Source of the DNA: Emiliania huxleyi CCMP1516
Taxonomy: Eukaryota; Haptophyta; Isochrysidales; Noelaerhabdaceae
DNA: 64,000 nucleotides
Reading direction: 5' to 3'
Assembly: GCF_000372725.1 (NCBI RefSeq)
Contig: NW_005200333.1
Span: 819,160-883,159, forward strand
The notes beneath the pieces are model-generated. The model had not been told where the DNA came from. It saw only the letters and a program-made list of their open reading frames with translations, and did not search any database. Made by a program: the position numbers and the translations under genes. Positions within the stretch are counted from its first letter, which is position 1, and the number at the start of each line of letters is the position of its first letter. Positions 42,494 through 52,009 of this stretch are shown here, one piece after another.

Positions 42494-45430
42494 CTAGGAG
42501 CGCTCCTGGGCCGCATCCGCCGCCATCCTGGCTGCAACCGCCCTGGCCATTGACGCGGCCGCAGCGGCACCCCTCGCCTCCGCAGCGGCCGCCGCCTCCT
42601 CGAGCGCTGTCTCGCTTCCCTCCAGCGCCGTCTCGCTCCCCTCCAGCGCCGACCCGGTCCCGCTCAGCGCCGCCGCCGCCGCCTCTAGCGACGCCTTGAT
42701 CTTCTCAAACGCAGCCTTGGCCTCTCCATGCGCCGCACTGGCCTCCGCATGCGCCGCCCTGGCCTCCGCCCTCGCCACCTCGGCGTCCGCCAGCGCCGCC
42801 ACGGCAGCCACCTCCTCCGCCTTGTCCGCCTCCGCCTCCTCCTCCGCCTCGTCCGCCGCAGCGTCCAAGCGCACCGCATCGGCCACCTCTGCCGACGCCG
42901 CCGCCTGGCTCTCTGCCGTGATGCCGAACCGGATCCTCTCCTCGTGACACTTCTCGAGAAGCCTCATCATTCTCTCCTCCTCGGCCTTCTTTGCGGCCTC
43001 GGCTGCGGTTGCCTCCAACGGCGCCTCGGTGCCCTCCTCCGCCTCCTGCGACGGCCCCGCCGCGCCCGCCCCTCCACCCTTCTTCTTCTTCTTGCCCTTC
43101 TTGCCCTTGGCGCGCTTCTCCGCCTCGACCTCCGCCAGCAGCTCGTCGGCGTGCCGCGCCGCCTCCTTCTCCTCCGCCGCCCTCTGCGCCTCCCTCTCTG
43201 CCGCGCCCGCAGCCCTCGCCGCCTCCTTCGCCGCCTTCTCTGCCGCCGCCTTGGCCGTCGCATGCTCCTTGAGGGCGCGCACGCACTCGGCGTGGCCCTC
43301 CTGCTTGGCGTACTGCAGCGCGGTCTTGCCCTCCGTAGTGCACAGCGTCGAATCTGCGCCCGCCCGCAGCAATCGAAGCACCACGGCGGGATGGCCGTAG
43401 TAGGCGGCGAAAATCAGGGCGGTGTCGCCGTCGTTGGCCTGCAGGTCGATCTCCGCGCCGTGCCGGATCAGCGTGTCGACAACCCGCTCTCGGCCTTTGT
43501 AGGCGGCGCTCATCAGCGCAGTGACGCCGTTGTTGTTCTTCTGATCGATCTCCGCGCCGTGCCGCAAAGCCAGCTCGACCAGCTTCTCGCGGCCGTTCGC
43601 GGCGGCGAGGCTCAGCGCGGTGCCGCCGTTGCTGTGCTGCAACGAGACATCTGCACCGCGCCGCAGAAGCGCCTCGGCCAGCCCCTCGGGGCCATTGGCC
43701 ATTGCGAGCATCAGCAGCGTCATGCCGCTCGCACGAGAGCCGTCACCAAAGATGTACTCGAACGTCGCGTCGACCCGCCCGCCGCCGTCGAACCACGCCA
43801 GCACCGCCGCCTCTTCGCCTCGCTCAGCCGCAAGCAAGACCTCCTCTGGCGCTTCTCCGCTGCCCGGCGCGGCCTCCACGCCGCCCTCGCCGATCAAAGC
43901 AGTGGTCACGGCACTGGCGCCCGCCTCCGCCTCGCCTGCGGGTGCGCCGCCCGCCCCTGCGCCACCCCCCGCCTCGGCCGACGGCGCCTCGCTGCGAGCT
44001 GCCGTCACCTCCCTGAGATACGTCCTGACGGCCTCGACGCACTCGGTGTGGCCCTCCTCCTTGGCAATCTGCAGCGCTGTCTCACCGTCCACGTTGCGCA
44101 GCTTCATGTCTGCGCCCGCCCGCAGCAAGCGAAGCACGACGGCGGGATGGCCGAAGTGGGCGGCCCGCATCAGCGCGGTACCGCCGTCGTTGGCCTGCAG
44201 GTCGATCTCCGCGCCGTGCCAGATCAGCGTGTCGACCACCCGCTCTCGGCCTTTGTAGGCGGCGCTCATCAGCGCTGTGCTGCCACATTCGCTTCCCTGA
44301 TCGACCTCCGCGCCGTGCTGCAATGCCAGCTCGACCAGGTTCTCGCGGCCGTTCGCGGCGGCGAGAGTCAGCGCGGTGCCGCCGTTGCTCTTCTGCAACG
44401 ACACGTCCGCGCCGCGCCGCAGAAGCGCCTCGGCCAGCTCCGCGTGGCCATTGCCCATCGCGACCATCAGCAGCGTCATTCCGCTCTCACGGGAGCCGCA
44501 AGCAAAGGTGTGCTCGAACCTCTCGTCGACCCGCCCGCCGCCGTCGAGCCACGCCAGCACCGGCGACTCGTCTCCTCGCTCCGCCGCCAGCACGACCTCC
44601 TTTGGCACCGCCTCGCTGCCCGGCGCGGCCTCCACGCCGCCCTCGCCGATCAAAGCAGAGGCCGCGGCACTGGCGCCCGCCGCCGCCTCGCCTGCGGGTG
44701 CGCCGCCCGCCCCTGCGCCACCCCCCGCCTCGGCCGACGGCGCCTCGCTGCGAGCTGCCGTCACCTCCCCGAGATACGTCCTGAAGGCCTCGACGCACTC
44801 GGTGTGGCCCTCCTCCTTGGCAATCTGCAGCGCTGTCTCACCGTCCACGTTGCGCAGCTTCATGTCTGCGCCCGCCCGCAGCAAGCGAAGCACGACGGCG
44901 GGATGGTTGTGGATAGCGGCGAAAATCAGGGCGGTGTTGCCGTCGTTGTCCCGCAGGTTGATCTCCGCGCCGTGCCGGACCAGCGTGTCGACCACCCGCT
45001 CGTGGCCTTGGTAGACGGCGGTCATCAGCGCAGTGCAGCCAACCTTGTTTCCCTGATCGATCTCCGCGCCGTGCCGCAACGCCAGCTCGACCAGCTTCTC
45101 GTGGCCGTTCGCGGCGGCGAGACCCAGCGCGGTGCCACCGTCGCTCTTCTGCAACGACACGTCCGCACCGCGCCGAAGAAGCGCCTCGGCCAGCTCCGCG
45201 TGGCCATCGACCATTGCGAGCATTAGCAGCGTCATGCCGCTCGCGCGAGAGCCGTCACCAAAGGTGTACTCGAACGTCTCGTCCACCCACCCGCCGCCGT
45301 CGAGCCACGCCAGCACCGCTCCCGCTTGGCCATCCGTGGCGGCCTCCCGAATGCTTGCGGGGATATCGCCGCCGCGCTCCGTCGACGGAGGAGGCGGCGT
45401 GCGGCGCGCGGCGCTGGCAAAAACGGACAT
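42494..45430 (-). CDS. Ankyrin-repeat protein with three tandem modules and a coiled-coil tail
   Basis: 978 aa from MSVFASAARR (an upstream in-frame Met exists at 45520). Three modules of about 250 residues each begin VLAWLDGGG(W/R)VD..FE and contain six or so ankyrin repeats ending LRLLRAGAD. Modules 1 and 2 are followed by an Ala/Gly/Glu linker (EAPSAEAGGGAGAGGAPAGEA). Module copies are nearly identical at the DNA level (43936-44010 against 44690-44770), so the duplication is recent. The tail (residues about 730-978) is an Ala/Glu coiled coil with GKKGKKKKKGGGAGAAGPSQE and repeated ALEGSETALEGSETALEE. It is probably a scaffold protein; partners are unknown. No introns. Confidence 0.82.
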   Translation of the reverse strand: MSVFASAARRTPPPPSTERGGDIPASIREAATDGQAGAVLAWLDGGGWVDETFEYTFGDGSRASGMTLLMLAMVDGHAELAEALLRRGADVSLQKSDGGTALGLAAANGHEKLVELALRHGAEIDQGNKVGCTALMTAVYQGHERVVDTLVRHGAEINLRDNDGNTALIFAAIHNHPAVVLRLLRAGADMKLRNVDGETALQIAKEEGHTECVEAFRTYLGEVTAARSEAPSAEAGGGAGAGGAPAGEAAAGASAAASALIGEGGVEAAPGSEAVPKEVVLAAERGDESPVLAWLDGGGRVDERFEHTFACGSRESGMTLLMVAMGNGHAELAEALLRRGADVSLQKSNGGTALTLAAANGRENLVELALQHGAEVDQGSECGSTALMSAAYKGRERVVDTLIWHGAEIDLQANDGGTALMRAAHFGHPAVVLRLLRAGADMKLRNVDGETALQIAKEEGHTECVEAVRTYLREVTAARSEAPSAEAGGGAGAGGAPAGEAEAGASAVTTALIGEGGVEAAPGSGEAPEEVLLAAERGEEAAVLAWFDGGGRVDATFEYIFGDGSRASGMTLLMLAMANGPEGLAEALLRRGADVSLQHSNGGTALSLAAANGREKLVELALRHGAEIDQKNNNGVTALMSAAYKGRERVVDTLIRHGAEIDLQANDGDTALIFAAYYGHPAVVLRLLRAGADSTLCTTEGKTALQYAKQEGHAECVRALKEHATAKAAAEKAAKEAARAAGAAEREAQRAAEEKEAARHADELLAEVEAEKRAKGKKGKKKKKGGGAGAAGPSQEAEEGTEAPLEATAAEAAKKAEEERMMRLLEKCHEERIRFGITAESQAAASAEVADAVRLDAAADEAEEEAEADKAEEVAAVAALADAEVARAEARAAHAEASAAHGEAKAAFEKIKASLEAAAAALSGTGSALEGSETALEGSETALEEAAAAAEARGAAAAASMARAVAARMAADAAQERS

Positions 45431-46380
45431 TGGTGAACAAAGAAAAACCCGACATATGCGCTCACCACTCCATTTACCCTTTGTCCCTGATCGTCCTTCC
45501 AAAATCCTGTTTGAGTTCAAACACAGTCAGACCAACGACGCATAAGGAAAGAAAGAAAGAACAAAGCGTGAAACACCCAAAACCCAAAAGGACGTCAGCA
45601 GACATGCTCCTGCGCCCCATGGGCGCGTCATACCTGGACCTGGGACGCCTGGGCCCTTCTTCTTTATGGCGAGCTGCGTCGGACTCAACTGGCTGCTCTG
45701 GCTCTCGACGTTGGGAATCTTGGCCTCGCGCTGGCAAGCAGGCGAGCAGCCTGCATCGCCGCCGTCGACGAAGAAGAAGTAGCGAAGCCGCGCGCTTCCC
45801 CGATGCTACTTTACCACTCCACGGCTCTTCCCTGCTCCGTGATCTAGATCGCGCTGCCGTCAGTATTTTTTGCGGTGTGGTTGTGGGGTCTGCGTTTCAA
45901 GCTTTTTCCATGCGGGCACTGATTTGTTCTATCTCCCCTAACGCGCTACGCGCCTACGCGCTACGGCGTATTCCGCCTAGAGGCTGTTCTTCACCTTCCT
46001 ACATACATACAGAGGCTACGGAGAGTAACGCGGGGCGGTGTGCTCGTGTGGATTCGACTCTCGTGTCAGAGACTGTGTGCCCCCCCGATCGTGCCCACCT
46101 CTACTGAGTATGAGGACGACGGCACCTTTTGAGGGTCCGCCGCCTCCTGCCTGTGCCTCTTTTGGTCCTGTGAGAGAGAGCGTTTGTTGGTTCGCTCCAA
46201 TCTGCTGCAAAAGGCGTCACTAACGAACGAATCTACGAATCTAAGAACCGCCGGAGCCTGAAAAGAATTCCCCGAAAAGAAAAAACGGTGCCAGGGTGAC
46301 TCAGCTCTCCGCTCCGCGCGTGCGTGCGCGCGTGCTGAGTTGTGCGGCCCGCTCCAGTGCACGCTCTCACACCGGCCATG
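45431..46380. other. Intergenic region
   Basis: No gene recognised. It separates the divergent ankyrin (-) and glucosidase II beta (+) genes and contains AT-richer sequence with AAAGAAAGAAAG and ACATACATACA runs. Confidence 0.5.
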
Positions 46381-49300
46381 ACACGAAACGCACTCGCGAT
46401 GACGATCGCTGCACTCGCAACCGTTTCCGCGGCGTTCGAGTGTGACGGCCGAGCGCTCCCGGGTGCCTACCTCAATGACGACTATTGCGACTGTGCTGAT
46501 GGCAGCGACGAGGCAGCGACAGGGGCTTGCGCCGACACAATTTATGTGTGCCGGAACCTGCCGCACAAGCCCAAGCAGATTTTTTCCTCCCGGGTGAACG
46601 ACGGGGTGTGCGACTGCTGCGACGGCTCCGACGAGGCCAACTCCACCGACTGCCCCAACGGCTGCATCGCCCTCGCGACGGAAGCGTTTGGCGCCCTCTC
46701 GCGCGGATGCCTTCGGCGCGCTGAGCTAGCCATCGCTGCAGCCAAGGCGGCGAGCAGCGACGCAGAGCGGCTGTCGGCGGCGCGCGCGCAGCTCGCGACG
46801 GCAACGCCAACGATCGACGCTCTGCACGACGCCAAGGCGGCGGCGGAAGCGGACGAGGCTTCAAAGCGCGACGGGAGGGCTGCCAGGCTTGCAGCGGGGG
46901 AGGTGGAGACGTCTCTGGGCGTGGAGCGGCTCGACGCGGGGATGACGCTGCGCGCGCTCGTGCGAGTCGCGCTGTGGGGGGGCGTCGAGGGTGTGTGCAC
47001 CCTAGATGCAGGGGAAAGTATTCCCTGCATTCCTACCAGCGCTCGAGAGGACACGTGCTCAACAGTACTCGGCTGCGTTCAGCTGCAGTCACTGTGCCCA
47101 TGGACCTCTCATTCACGCGCTGCTCCAGAACACGGGGCACCCCGAGGCCCCGCGTTCACGCCCGATGCCGCGCTGGGCATTTTGACGCTGGTGTATTCTG
47201 AGGCAGTATTCTGAGGCAGGCTCGAGCGCTGCGCTGCGATCCTGCGCCACCTTTGGTGTGTGCTCACGCCCCGACACGGGCGGCGTCACGACGGTAGGCG
47301 TGGACCGGATGTACGATTTGCTCGTGGAGCGGCCTGGGCTCGAGGAGGCGGCGGAGGAGGTGGACTCTGCGGACTTGCTTGAGGCGGCGTCTAGATGCAT
47401 GTCTCACCCGAGATCCGGTCGAGATCCGGTCGAGATCCGGTCGAGACCAGGTCGAGAACAGGTCGAGATCGCCCTGGTCGAAGCGTATGGCCGCGCCACT
47501 ATACCACAACCTACACAGTACCCGAACCCATACTCGGGTGGCCGCTGCGCACCCACACACGCGGAGCAGAGTTAGCGGAGAGGCCGACCCCGCGCCCTGA
47601 CGGGGCGGCAGCTGCGCGGGCAGGTCGCGATGAAAGCGCGCGACGAGGCGGCGGCGGAGAAGGGGCAGTCGGCGGGCGGCGGCGGCGGCGGCGGAGTCTG
47701 CGACGCCGCAGGGGCATGTGGTCATGCCCGTGAACATGAGGCCGCGCTTCTGCAGCTGCTCGAGCCGTTGCCGGTCGGCGCCGTGGGGTGGCGGCGGCGG
47801 CGGCCCGTTTCCCGTTCTCTGAGGGGCGCACGCCTTTGTTTAGGAGGACGGCGGCGCCTTGAGAGCCGTACTACGAGCACTCCACGCGGGGCTTGCGCCG
47901 GCGCGACGTCTTTCTTTGTGTGGGCATTTCTTTTCTTTTTTCTGTAGGTGCTCCACGCGGAGCTTGGCGCCGGCGCGACGTCGGCGCTCGCGCAGGCGGC
48001 GCGAGAGCTGCTGGCAGAGACTGAGAGTCCGCTCGACGACGCGGCGGTGCGTCGCTTGCCTCCGAGATCACTCGAGATGACTACCCGAGATCACTCGAGA
48101 TCTACCCGAGAGGACCCGAGAGGACCCGAGAGGACCCGAGAGATGACCCGAGACTAGGTCGCCGCGGCGCTCGAGCTGCTCGAGCCGTTTCGGCACGACG
48201 AGGCGGAGGCGGCGCGGGCAGCGCACAAGGCCGCATCACAGCCGTAGCCACCAATCTGTAGCCACCGCAGCCGTAGCCACCACATAGCTGTAGCCACCGC
48301 AGCCGTAGCCACCGCAGCCGTAGCCACCAATCTGTAGCCACCGCAGCCGTAGCCACTGCAGCCGTAGCCACCAATCTGTAGCCACCGCAGCCGTAGCCAC
48401 TGCAGCCGTAGCCACCAATCTGTAGCCACCGCAGCCGTAGCCACCGCAGCCGTAGCCACCAATCTGTAGCCACCGCAGCCGTAGCCACCGCAGCCGTAGC
48501 CACCAATCTGTAGCCACCGCAGCCGTAGCCACCGCAGCCGTAGCCACCAATCTGTAGCCACCGCAGCCGTAGCCACCGCTCGCTGGTGGCACCGCCCTCA
48601 CCTCCTCTCCTCACGCTCCTCGCTGCGCTTCCCTCCTCGCTGCGCGCCCCCCCTCCCCACACCTGCTCCTCCTCACGTTTCCCCCGCCCCCTCCTAGGCT
48701 GCCGTGGAGGCCGTGCAAGAGGCGAGCGAGGCGGAGCGGCAGCTGGCGCCCAAGGAGGCGATTGCAGCATCTGGCGGGTGCGGCGGCAGCCTCGAGCTAC
48801 GTGCGGCGCTCGAGATTGCCCGAGATCAGCCGAGGCTGCCCGAGGCTAGGTACGGCGCCGGGCTTGAGTGGCGGCAGCTGCACGGGCGATGCTTCGAGGC
48901 GGAGGACCGGGGGTTCACCTACAAGGCGAGATTGCGCGAGATTGTGGGAGATTGAGCGAGACTGCACGGGGTTGACCTACAAGGCGAGAAGGCGCGAGAT
49001 TGCGCGAGATTGCACCAGATTGCACCAGATTGCACCAGATTGCACCAGATTGCCTCCACCTCCAAGGCGCGCGCTTCCCCCGGACGTCCTCTCCCCCTCG
49101 CACCCCCAGCACACTCTCTGCATGGCGCGCACGCGTCCTCTGCTCGGAGCCCACACGTTCGCCGGAGTCGCCCGAGATTGCACGAGATTGCACGAGCCGC
49201 TCGCGTAGCATAGCGTGGCGCAGCGACGGCAAGTGCGCCGCGGCGGTCCTGCAGGCGTGCCCCTTCCAAGAGATGCGGCAGGGCAGCCCGGGTGGCCGCG

Positions 49301-49897
49301 CCTCGCGGCAGCAGACACTTCTCGGCAACTTCACGCGCTGGGAGCCAGTCTCTGGCGAGCGGGCGTCGCAGCTGGCGCGGGCGGGCCGCACGCCAAGCGA
49401 GCTCGGCACGATGCGGTTCGAGGGCGGCGCGGCGTGTGGCGGCGGAGCCGTGCGGCGCGCAACTCTGTACTTCGAGTGTGGCGAGCAGGACGCGCTGCTG
49501 GAGGTGACCGACGTGCACTTGTGCACTTGTGGCCTTGCACTTTGAATGCCGTGCGGCTCCTGTCGCCTAGACGTGGAGTCGCGAGGGCTTGCCTGGCCCT
49601 TGCCCCACCACGTTTGTATGTGTGGAGGAGTCTACCTTGCCTGGCCTAGGTAACCGAGCCCGAGACGTGCGTGTACGAGGCGTGGATGTCGACGCCGCTG
49701 GCTTGCTCGCTGGCCCTGCTGCGCGAGAAGGCTTGCCGCGCTCGCGGGAGCCGCCGTCCATAGCTGCCGAGCATAGCCTTCAGCATTCAGGGTGCGACGT
49801 ACTGTAGGTTGCCACGCTCGAGGAGGCGTCCGCTGCGGCCAGCCTTGAGTTCCGGCCGAGCGATGAGCTGCGCGCGCTGCTCGCCGCGCCGGAGTAG
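46381..49897 (+). CDS. Glucosidase II beta subunit (PRKCSH-like)
   Basis: A signal peptide (MTRNALAMTIAALATVSAAF) is followed by two LDLa-like Cys modules: CDGRALPGAYLNDDYCDCADGSDEA and NDGVCDCCDGSDEANSTDCPNGC, the Ca2+-binding GIIB N-terminal signature. A coiled helix (about 95-165) follows. The C-terminus is an MRH domain: YGAGLEWRQLHGRCFEAEDRGFTYKACPFQEMRQ, TLLGNFTRWEP and MRFEGGAACGGGAVRRATLYFECG, then EPETCVYEAWMSTPLAC. It trims glucose from N-glycans in the ER with the alpha subunit. Exons I can place: 46381-46990, 47220-about 47390, about 47630-47760, 47844-47876, 47948-48046, 48158-48229, 48698-48795, 48850-48925, 49255-49503, 49650-49730, 49807-49897. Exons 2-3 are uncertain. It ends RALLAAPE, without an HDEL-type signal. 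Confidence 0.82.
46991..47219 (+). mobile_element. Intron 1 of glucosidase II beta, family B-related
   Basis: It starts GTGTGTGCACCCTAGATGCA and contains CCAGCGCTCGAGAGGACACG, the diagnostic core of family B. It ends ATTCTGAGGCAG, preceded by a small duplication of that end. Confidence 0.6.
48240..48582. repeat. 18/36-bp minisatellite in glucosidase II beta intron
   Basis: About eighteen alternating units of CCGCAGCCGTAGCCACC and CCAATCTGTAGCCACC. On the minus strand it reads as an artificial Trp/Leu/Tyr repeat frame. Confidence 0.9.
48926..49254 (+). repeat. GAGATTG-repeat intron with an internal copy of the exon end
   Basis: After TTCACCTACAAG the intron opens GCGAGATTGCGCGAG. At about 48974 the exon end and intron start recur (GGGGTTGACCTACAAGGCGA), then (GCACCAGATT)n. 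GC donor and CAG acceptor at 49254. Confidence 0.75.
49504..49649 (+). mobile_element. Dispersed intron family A, copy in glucosidase II beta
   Basis: It opens GTGACCGACGTGCACTTG, then CCTTGCACTTTGAATGCCGT, CCTTGCCCCACCACG and TGTGTGGAGGAGTCTACC, ending GGCCTAG. The next exon opens GTAACCGAG, echoing the start. Confidence 0.75.
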
Positions 49898-50884
49898 GCT
49901 TGGGACGAGGGAGCGAGAGGGACGTTTCCGCTCGTCAGCAGTGTGTGCGGCGCTGTTAGTGTGTGTGATCTCCTGGATGAGGGAGTGAAAAGGGGCACGG
50001 CGTACGGCTTTAGACATTAGAGCAAAGAGCGAATAAAGCCGGCCCTGGTCTAGCTCGGCACAAGCGGCGCGCGCACACACCGCAAAAGATCTCACTGTCA
50101 CCTCAGAGCTCAGTCCTTACATGCATAGTACGTAGCTCACTCACACTTCCGAGGAGTTCGCTCCTCCGTGACCCCCCTAGAGCTCTAATGCTAAAGCCGT
50201 ATCGCGATCGAAAGCTAACGCAAGCAAGCTCGAGCAAGCCACCTCTACTATCGACTGGCCGCGAGCTGATTATACTTTTTTTTTCCCTTCGCGGCAACGC
50301 GATGGCGGCAAGGTCTTTGCGCGCCCACCCTCGTCACGCAGAAGACCAACGGGCGTCGGACCGCGGTGAGACCGCGCCGCCCTCCGCGCCCGCCCGCGCC
50401 CGCAGCGTGAACACATACGCGCGTCCCTCGCCGCACGGAAACATACGCGCCAGCCGCGCACACAGCCTCACATGCAGCGCAGACCGCATGCCCGCGCCCT
50501 GGGCCGCCGACGACCCGGTCGGGCGGGCTGAGCGGCCGCCGCACACCGCCAGGCAGGCGCACAACCACCCGCAGCGCGCCGCAGCCCGCCGCGCAGCCCT
50601 GCCAGCCAAGCCTGCGCCTCCCAGCTGCACAAACAGGCGCACAACAGAATACAGCACACAGCACACACCAGTGGCGCGCGCGCAGCACACGCAGACGCGC
50701 GCGCGACCGCAACACGCACACGTACACAGCACGCGCGCGTCGCACGCCAGCGCAGCGCCACACACAGAGCACACTTCCCACCAGCAGCAGCAGCCCGCCA
50801 CAATCCACATCTCACACACGCGCGCACACACTCCCCCCTACCGGCGCACGCATTGGGCGTCGCCGAGAGCTCCCAAAGCTGACT

Positions 50885-51002
50885 TGTGTGGCTGCTTGCG
50901 CTGCCTGCTCATGAGCAGGCAGCACAAGCAGCCACACAACCCAAAAGCTCACTTGTATGGTTGCTTGTGCTGCCTGCTTGGCAGCACAAGCAGCCACACA
51001 AC
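50885..51002. repeat. Two adjacent long inverted repeats (hairpins)
   Basis: Hairpin 1: arm TGTGTGGCTGCTTGCGCTGC with CTGCTC, a tiny loop, then GAGCAGGCAGCACAAGCAGC and CACACA (about 50886-50941). Hairpin 2: TTGTATGGTTGCTTGTGCTG... against GGCAGCACAAGCAGCCACAC (about 50953-51002). The two units are related to each other. Confidence 0.85.
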
Positions 51003-51009
51003 ATCCCGC

Positions 51010-51195
51010 TTCATCTCGCCTCCTAGTCTCGCCTCATCTCGCCTCATCTCGCCTCACCTCGCTTCATCTCGCCTCACCTCGCTTCATCTCGCCTCACCTC
51101 GCCCCTCATCTCGCCTCACCTCGCCTCATCTCGCCTCACCTCGCCTCATCTCGCCCCCCACCTCGCCTCACCTCGCCTCATCTCGCCTCATCTCG
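51010..51195. repeat. 10-bp tandem array (CTCGCCTCAY)n
   Basis: About eighteen units of CTCGCCTCATCT/CTCGCCTCACCT with CTTC variants. Confidence 0.9.
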
Positions 51196-51254
51196 CCCCA
51201 TTTTTTTCTTTTCTAGACCACTCCGAGACCGACCCGCCCAAGACCGACCCGAGA

Positions 51255-51345
51255 CCCGAGTTCGACCCGAGATCGACCCGAGATCGACCCGAGATCGACC
51301 CGAGATCGACCCGAGATCGACCCGAGATCGACCCGAGATCGGCAC
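51255..51345. repeat. 11-bp tandem array (GAGATCGACCC)n
   Basis: Seven to eight units of GAGATCGACCC. Confidence 0.9.
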
Positions 51346-52009
51346 GAGCGATCAACCCAACAATGCCCCAAAGCCCCCTCTCTGGGGGACCCCCCCTCAC
51401 CCCGAGTGTCCGTGTCCTTCGCGAGTCACCGATGGGGAGCGGGGGGGGGTGCGAGATGCACAGGGGAGGCTGGGGAGGGGGGGGTCCACTCTGAAGACTG
51501 CCGACCGCGGAGGGGTTTTGTCCCACAGGGTTTTACCCTCCGCGTGAGGATCGGCGCGGCGAGGGGGTAGGTTCGAATTCGCCGCGCAACATTTCACCCC
51601 CACAGGACCCCGCCCACCCCCCCTCATGGTCCCACCTAGTACCCCAATGAGCCTTCGCACCCCCTCCTTGCGCAGTGTCCCCCACTATGTGTCGCCGTTA
51701 TCGGGGCATGCTATCCTGTGTAGTCAGGGCAAGTGGGGGCGAGGCGCACTCCCATCTCTCCTGTGTACGGATGGTGACTGTCCCTAGTCTCGGAGGGGGG
51801 CTTGAAGCTAAGAATATTTATTTTTTTTATCGACTGGCCGCGACTCTACATCTGGTAATGAACGATCGCCGTTGCCCACACACACGCGCTTTTGCCCTCC
51901 ACAGCATTATGTCGGAGAGTCGCGCGCCTCACGCGCTGGCGGCTCCGAGAACGACAAAGAGCGGGAAAGGACAGTCGGCCAGGCCGCCGCGGCCGTCGGC
52001 CAACGGCGC

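Larger units (their letters stand above)
49898..52009. other. Gene-free region with simple repeats and hairpins
   Basis: No convincing gene. The CA/CG-rich stretch at 50400-50850 gives biased frames on both strands. Two strong inverted repeats (50885-51002), a (CTCGCCTCAY)n array (51010-51195) and a (GAGATCGACCC)n array (51255-51345) follow. Poly-G/C at 51440-51490. Confidence 0.6.

Noticed and set aside
42728-45226. 832-codon plus-strand ORF opposite the ankyrin gene
   Set aside because: It is an antisense shadow of the GC-rich ankyrin repeats; only the minus strand shows family motifs.
48154-48576. Trp/Tyr/Leu-rich ORF on the minus strand
   Set aside because: It is a translation of the 18/36-bp minisatellite inside a glucosidase II beta intron.
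48240-48582. CRISPR-like array
   Set aside because: Repeat and spacer are not distinguishable, the units are contiguous, and the genome is eukaryotic.
50248-50808. 186-codon Cys-rich minus-strand ORF
   Set aside because: The composition comes from CACACGCG simple repeats; the opposite strand is also open for 342 codons; no motif is seen.
51560-51600. GGTTCGAATTC resembling a tRNA T-loop
   Set aside because: The flanking bases do not form a 5-bp stem and no cloverleaf is possible.
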